A stretch of DNA of 33,353 nt from an uncultured Pseudomonadota bacterium (lineage in GTDB: Bacteria > Pseudomonadota > Gammaproteobacteria > Ga0077536): contig CACDEI010000014.1 of NCBI GenBank assembly GCA_902551695.1, positions 1-33,353 on the forward strand, in the 5' to 3' direction. Both the position numbers and the translations under genes were made by a program. The notes beneath the pieces were generated by a model that was not told where the DNA came from, did not search any database, and saw only the letters and a program-made list of their open reading frames with translations. This document shows positions 32,902-33,353 of the stretch, in pieces (the stretch's first letter is position 1; each line of letters begins with the position of its first letter).

Positions 32902-33353
32902 ATGAAATTTGGATTATTATTTTCTCATCAGGTCCCGCCTCTATCTGGAGGTTCATGGTCGACACCTTACACGGACATGCTGGAATGTTTACCCTATGCG
33001 GAGGATTTAGGGTTTCAATCCGCTTTCCATGCCACTCATCACGCGCAAAAAGATGGCCTGTGCCCCGCGCCCATGGTCGCATGTGCCGCAGCTGCTGCGG
33101 TAACCAAAACAATGAGGATAGGAACAGCTGTTCTACTTTTACCTCTCTATGCACCTCTCAAATTAGCAGAAGACATTGCTGTTCTAGATAACGTAGCAGA
33201 AGGCCGATTTGTTTTCGGAGTTGCTCCAGGTTACGTAGCATCAGAATTCGAAGCTCACCAGATTCCCAGGTCAGAAAGAGTAGGACGATTCGAAGAAGCT
33301 TTAGATTTAATCACCACCGCCTGGAGGGAAGAACATTTCGAGTTTAACGGCAA
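32902..33353 (+). CDS. LLM class flavin-dependent oxidoreductase, cut by the right edge
   Basis: Not in the track because it has no stop inside the window; I translated it. It begins MKFGLLFSHQVPPLSGG and continues YAEDLGFQSAFHATHH, MRIGTAVLLLPLYAPLKLAEDIAVLDNVAEGRFVFGVAPGY, typical of the luciferase-like monooxygenase barrel. GGAGGA lies about 8 bases before the ATG. About 150 residues are visible, roughly the first half of the family length. It is 26 bp downstream of pxpA and probably in the same operon. Cofactor FMN or F420 undetermined. Confidence 0.85.
   Translation, partial: MKFGLLFSHQVPPLSGGSWSTPYTDMLECLPYAEDLGFQSAFHATHHAQKDGLCPAPMVACAAAAAVTKTMRIGTAVLLLPLYAPLKLAEDIAVLDNVAEGRFVFGVAPGYVASEFEAHQIPRSERVGRFEEALDLITTAWREEHFEFNG

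Noticed and set aside
1-33353. CRISPR arrays, insertion sequences, prophage genes, rRNA genes
   Set aside because: No regularly spaced repeats, transposase-like proteins, terminal inverted repeats, phage structural proteins or rRNA sequence were seen on reading both strands.

Overview
The window reads as a chromosomal segment of a heterotrophic, respiring gammaproteobacterium, probably an uncultured marine or host-associated lineage. The evidence is a Coq7 hydroxylase of the ubiquinone pathway, a DegQ-type protease beside rplM-rpsI (as in Enterobacteria and Pseudomonads), a class I PHA synthase, a FimV-type C-terminal domain, TRAP transport and tRNAs with encoded CCA. Base composition is moderately AT-leaning by eye. 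TTG and GTG starts are frequent, several of them fixed by a good Shine-Dalgarno sequence or a stop/start overlap. The lineage assignment is inference; no search was run.

Layout. 1-2455: housekeeping block, with degQ (cut by the window edge) and coq7 on the minus strand, divergent from rplM-rpsI. 2735-5620: a Tat-exported DUF1329 protein, a two-module VOC protein and a HAD hydrolase. 5600-9359 (minus): an SDR, a TRAP binding protein and a fused TRAP permease, probably one operon for uptake and oxidation of an organic acid. 9488-10941 (plus): DUF192, cupin, PaaI-type thioesterase and a small membrane protein. 10945-14423: an LLM flavin enzyme, an orphan TRAP-binding-like protein, and a chimera of a crotonase domain, an acidic linker and a FimV C-terminal domain. 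14601-17375 (plus): a tightly coupled SDR, sulfotransferase, CoA-transferase and small membrane protein. 17383-19892 (minus): SMP-30 lactonase, half-length MetE-like methyltransferase and SnoaL-like protein. 20063-21746 (minus): a DadA-like oxidase and an HU-like protein separated by a strong terminator. 22153-25899 (minus): phaC, a 56-aa ORF, bactofilin, ParA-like ATPase and bactofilin. 26009-31666: lpd, a zf-CHCC protein, a Nudix hydrolase and a single-chain acyl-CoA carboxylase. 31770-31954: two tandem tRNA-Arg genes. 32111-33353: a pxpA-like gene and a second LLM enzyme cut by the right edge.

Much of the coding capacity outside the housekeeping genes looks like uptake and breakdown of organic acids, CoA thioesters, lactones and amino-acid derivatives. 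Carbon storage as PHA is encoded beside what looks like a cytoskeletal/partitioning cassette. The two least ordinary items are the crotonase-FimV fusion (13104-14423) and the phaC-bactofilin-ParA-bactofilin cluster (22153-25899). No CRISPR array, insertion sequence, prophage or rRNA was seen.
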